Origin: Spyradomonas excrementavium
GTDB taxonomy: Bacteria; Cyanobacteriota; Vampirovibrionia; Gastranaerophilales; Gastranaerophilaceae
Assembly: GCA_018714005.1 (NCBI GenBank)
Contig: DVOA01000118.1
Coordinates: 1-34,414, forward strand
Reading direction: 5' to 3'
Length of the DNA: 34,414 bases
The number at the start of each line of letters is the position of its first letter. The first letter of the stretch is position 1. Positions 32,695 through 34,414 of the stretch are shown here, piece after piece. A model generated the notes under the pieces. The model was given only the letters and a program-made list of their open reading frames with translations. It did no database searches and was not told the origin of the DNA. Made by a program: the position numbers and the translations under genes.

Positions 32695-34002
32695 TCACAC
32701 TGCTTCCGGCAATTTCGGCCCTTTGTATTTTTCATAAAGCTTCATAACATCGTCACCGAATTTGTGACCGCTCACCATTCTTGCATAAACCTCTGCAACA
32801 AATTCAAGCGGAGATTTTTTTGCATAATCGGAAACTGTCGAAGCAATGAACTGTTCGTCCGCACTTTCCAGAAATTCCCTGGCTCCGGAGCGGATTTCAG
32901 CGGCTTTTCCGGTTGCATCGTCATAGGTTACATGCATTTTTTCATAATCAAGGATTGCATTTTTACTGTGGAAAAGATGCCCCTCCTCATGGTACAAAGA
33001 ATCAAAAGCATAACGTTTTGAGTCGAGTATAGTGGCGCTATGCCAATCTTTTTGCGGGATATTTGTGCGCAAATTATCGCTCATTTTCCAGATATATTTT
33101 TTAATTTCGGATTTGTCCATTTTTTGAACTTCTTCAAGCGTTTTCACGCCATCCGGCAAGCTTTTTTTCAGAGCTTCAACAAAATTCTTCTGAGAATACA
33201 TATTTTCAACAATTTTTATGGGATTATCTCTAAATAATTTATAATACTTAATATAATCATAAAGATTCTGACTCAAAGCGCATTTATCTATTTGGGATAG
33301 CTCGCCTTTGTTGAATAATACAGCTTTATCAAGAATCAATTTTGTCTTTTCTACATTGAAAAACGGCAAACAAATCATTGTATGTCGGTTTTTATTAGGG
33401 TCAAAACGGAATTTAAACCCTTTATCCATGCTGAGCATGCGTGTAATACCTTCATCAAACCCTTTCCAGGCATAGACATTCACATACAAAGTCGAATTTC
33501 CGAGTCCGGAAGCCATTCCGGCAAGTGTATGTTCACCTGCAAGCTCCTTAGGATAGGGCAAAACCTCTTTAGGCATATACGCTCTGCCTTTGTACCTGTT
33601 ATTTATATTAACAAGCCCCTCATTTACCCAGTTTGCAAACTCAAGGTCGTCAGCTGTGTCGAATTTTTTGATTTTGAGGTGGGTTCTGGCGAATTCACGG
33701 GCTTCTTCCATTGTTTTTGCGGGTGTAAAATCGATATGTTCGGCAAGTTTTGTTACTGCTTTAAGCCGGCCTCTTACAATAAGCCCGATTGCAGCAATTC
33801 CGAGCGCTGCACCTGCGGCAATCGCAAGTTTTTTGCCGGTTTTCTTTTCTTCTTCAGGTTTTTTAGCGGTCAGGACAACTTCATCATGCGCCGGAGCGTA
33901 AATTTTTGCTGCAGCGGCGGGCTGCGCATTTTGCGTGTAAGCAGGCGCCTGCATATTTTGCATAATTGCAGGATTGAAGCTATTGAATGCCACTTGTACC
34001 AT
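32695..34002 (-). CDS. Membrane-anchored HExxH metallopeptidase-like protein
   Basis: The product is 435 aa from ATG 34002 with AGGAA upstream. Residues 1-45 are a polar leader (AFNSFNPA early, then Ala/Pro-rich), then KKPEEEKKTGKK, then a membrane segment at about 59-76 (LAIAAGAALGIAAIGLIV). The catalytic motif is H338-E-E-G-H342 (LYHEEGHLFH), with a likely third zinc ligand at Glu400 or Glu404 (EFVAEVYARM), as in lethal-factor-like and phage-type metallopeptidases. The middle region is unassigned. The architecture (leader, basic patch, helix, enzyme) matches the kinase-like protein at 27691. Substrate unknown; secreted-side action is inference. Confidence 0.78.
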   Translation of the reverse strand: MVQVAFNSFNPAIMQNMQAPAYTQNAQPAAAAKIYAPAHDEVVLTAKKPEEEKKTGKKLAIAAGAALGIAAIGLIVRGRLKAVTKLAEHIDFTPAKTMEEAREFARTHLKIKKFDTADDLEFANWVNEGLVNINNRYKGRAYMPKEVLPYPKELAGEHTLAGMASGLGNSTLYVNVYAWKGFDEGITRMLSMDKGFKFRFDPNKNRHTMICLPFFNVEKTKLILDKAVLFNKGELSQIDKCALSQNLYDYIKYYKLFRDNPIKIVENMYSQKNFVEALKKSLPDGVKTLEEVQKMDKSEIKKYIWKMSDNLRTNIPQKDWHSATILDSKRYAFDSLYHEEGHLFHSKNAILDYEKMHVTYDDATGKAAEIRSGAREFLESADEQFIASTVSDYAKKSPLEFVAEVYARMVSGHKFGDDVMKLYEKYKGPKLPEAV

Positions 34003-34155
34003 ATTTTTCCTGACCTTTCTAACCTTGTATATTTATATAAAAACGGGACAACGAAAAAAATTGATAATTTCCCCACCTATCCTATCCTATCAGAGATGAT
34101 ACAGGACTGGTGCGGTTTTTGGCAAGGTTAAACATAGGTTTACATTTTGTTACAA

Positions 34156-34184
34156 TTGAATTACACTTTTCGTCACCATATAAT
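34156..34184 (+). promoter_or_regulatory. Consensus-like promoter with no gene in view
   Basis: TTGAAT (34156-34161) and TATAAT (34179-34184) are spaced by 17 bp. The 230 bp to the window end hold no open frame, only palindromic repeats. The rest of 34003-34155 shows only the leader of the metallopeptidase gene. Confidence 0.5.
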
Positions 34185-34215
34185 TAAATAATCTTAAAAC
34201 CGTTCCCTACCACAG

Positions 34216-34285
34216 CCCTCCCCGAGTTGGGGAGGGAGCAGTCGTTGCCATACGCCAGTATTGCGTACGAATGCGGGTGGGGAGC
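34216..34285. repeat. GC-rich palindromic repeat, copy C (inverted layout)
   Basis: CCCTCCCC / GGGGAGGG (34216-34236) has the GAGTT loop exactly as in copy A. The flanking box is inverted and placed after it (GGGTGGGGAGC, 34275-34285). Confidence 0.8.
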
Positions 34286-34391
34286 GATTCCAAACCACTT
34301 TGAAACCAAAAAATCCCCATTTTTGCGCAATCTTGCGGTGGGAACCGTTTCACTTTTCCCACCCTACAGTTCAGCAACCTAAAAATCCTAA

Positions 34392-34412
34392 CCTTCCCCA
34401 GCTTGGGGAAGG
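34392..34412. repeat. GC-rich palindromic repeat, copy D (variant)
   Basis: CCTTCCCC / GGGGAAGG with AGCTT loop. Both arms changed together relative to copies A and C, keeping the stem fully paired. It touches the window end. Confidence 0.75.
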
Positions 34413-34414
34413 AG

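Overview
The window is 34.4 kb of low-GC, gene-dense bacterial chromosome with 23 protein genes (one cut by the left edge) and four tRNA genes. The owner looks like a diderm. It encodes an AsmA-family envelope protein, an MlaA-type phospholipid-transport domain, several LPS-type glycosyltransferases (GT8, GT9) and a membrane pyrophosphatase. Several unrelated proteins start with a short leader carrying a Phe-Lys-Ala or Phe-Trp-Gly type motif (for example PAFKA, PAFWG, ISFKA). From memory this style of N-terminus is common in the non-photosynthetic cyanobacterial relatives Gastranaerophilales (Melainabacteria/Vampirovibrionia). I infer that lineage with moderate confidence; no marker gene proves it.

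Layout. 1-1.45 kb: end of a CCA-adding-enzyme-type nucleotidyltransferase, then tRNA-Gly and a second, tRNA-tail-like terminator block. 1.5-3.2 kb: an NAD+-dependent DNA ligase with an apparent signal peptide and no BRCT domain. 3.3-6.1 kb: a two-domain M16 zinc peptidase on the minus strand. 6.2-9.0 kb: an AT-rich accessory patch. It holds a 69-bp direct repeat on both sides of a membrane-anchored hypothetical gene, two paralogous three-helix membrane proteins on the minus strand, a DUF6973/toxin-like protein, and a small FKA-leader protein. 9.05-13.6 kb (minus): membrane pyrophosphatase, MarC-family protein, and the tsaE-tsaB pair for tRNA t6A modification. 13.7-15.7 kb (plus): a secreted small protein, thioredoxin reductase and an XRE regulator. 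15.7-24.9 kb (minus): a surface-glycan locus of a DxD glycosyltransferase, GT9 heptosyltransferase-like protein, AsmA protein, two GT8 enzymes and a methyltransferase. The last three share the same C-terminal Rossmann-like module. 25.2-27.4 kb: an MlaA domain fused to an alpha/beta hydrolase. 27.7-28.7 kb: a membrane-anchored protein-kinase-like protein. 28.8-29.2 kb: a tRNA-Thr-Thr-Tyr operon. 29.2-31.5 kb: a TPR-glycosyltransferase and an unknown protein. 31.6-34.0 kb: a formyltransferase and an HExxH membrane metallopeptidase. The right edge has a consensus promoter and GC-rich palindromic repeats but no gene.

How it fits together. One theme is building and maintaining the outer surface: AsmA, glycosyltransferases and the MlaA-hydrolase fusion. 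A second is tRNA maturation: the CCA enzyme, TsaE/TsaB and the tRNAs. Three of the four tRNAs lack an encoded CCA, so they depend on a CCA enzyme. The most unusual items are the apparently exported DNA ligase, the MlaA-hydrolase fusion, the recurring F-motif leader on unrelated enzymes, and the duplicated membrane-protein/toxin-like module.
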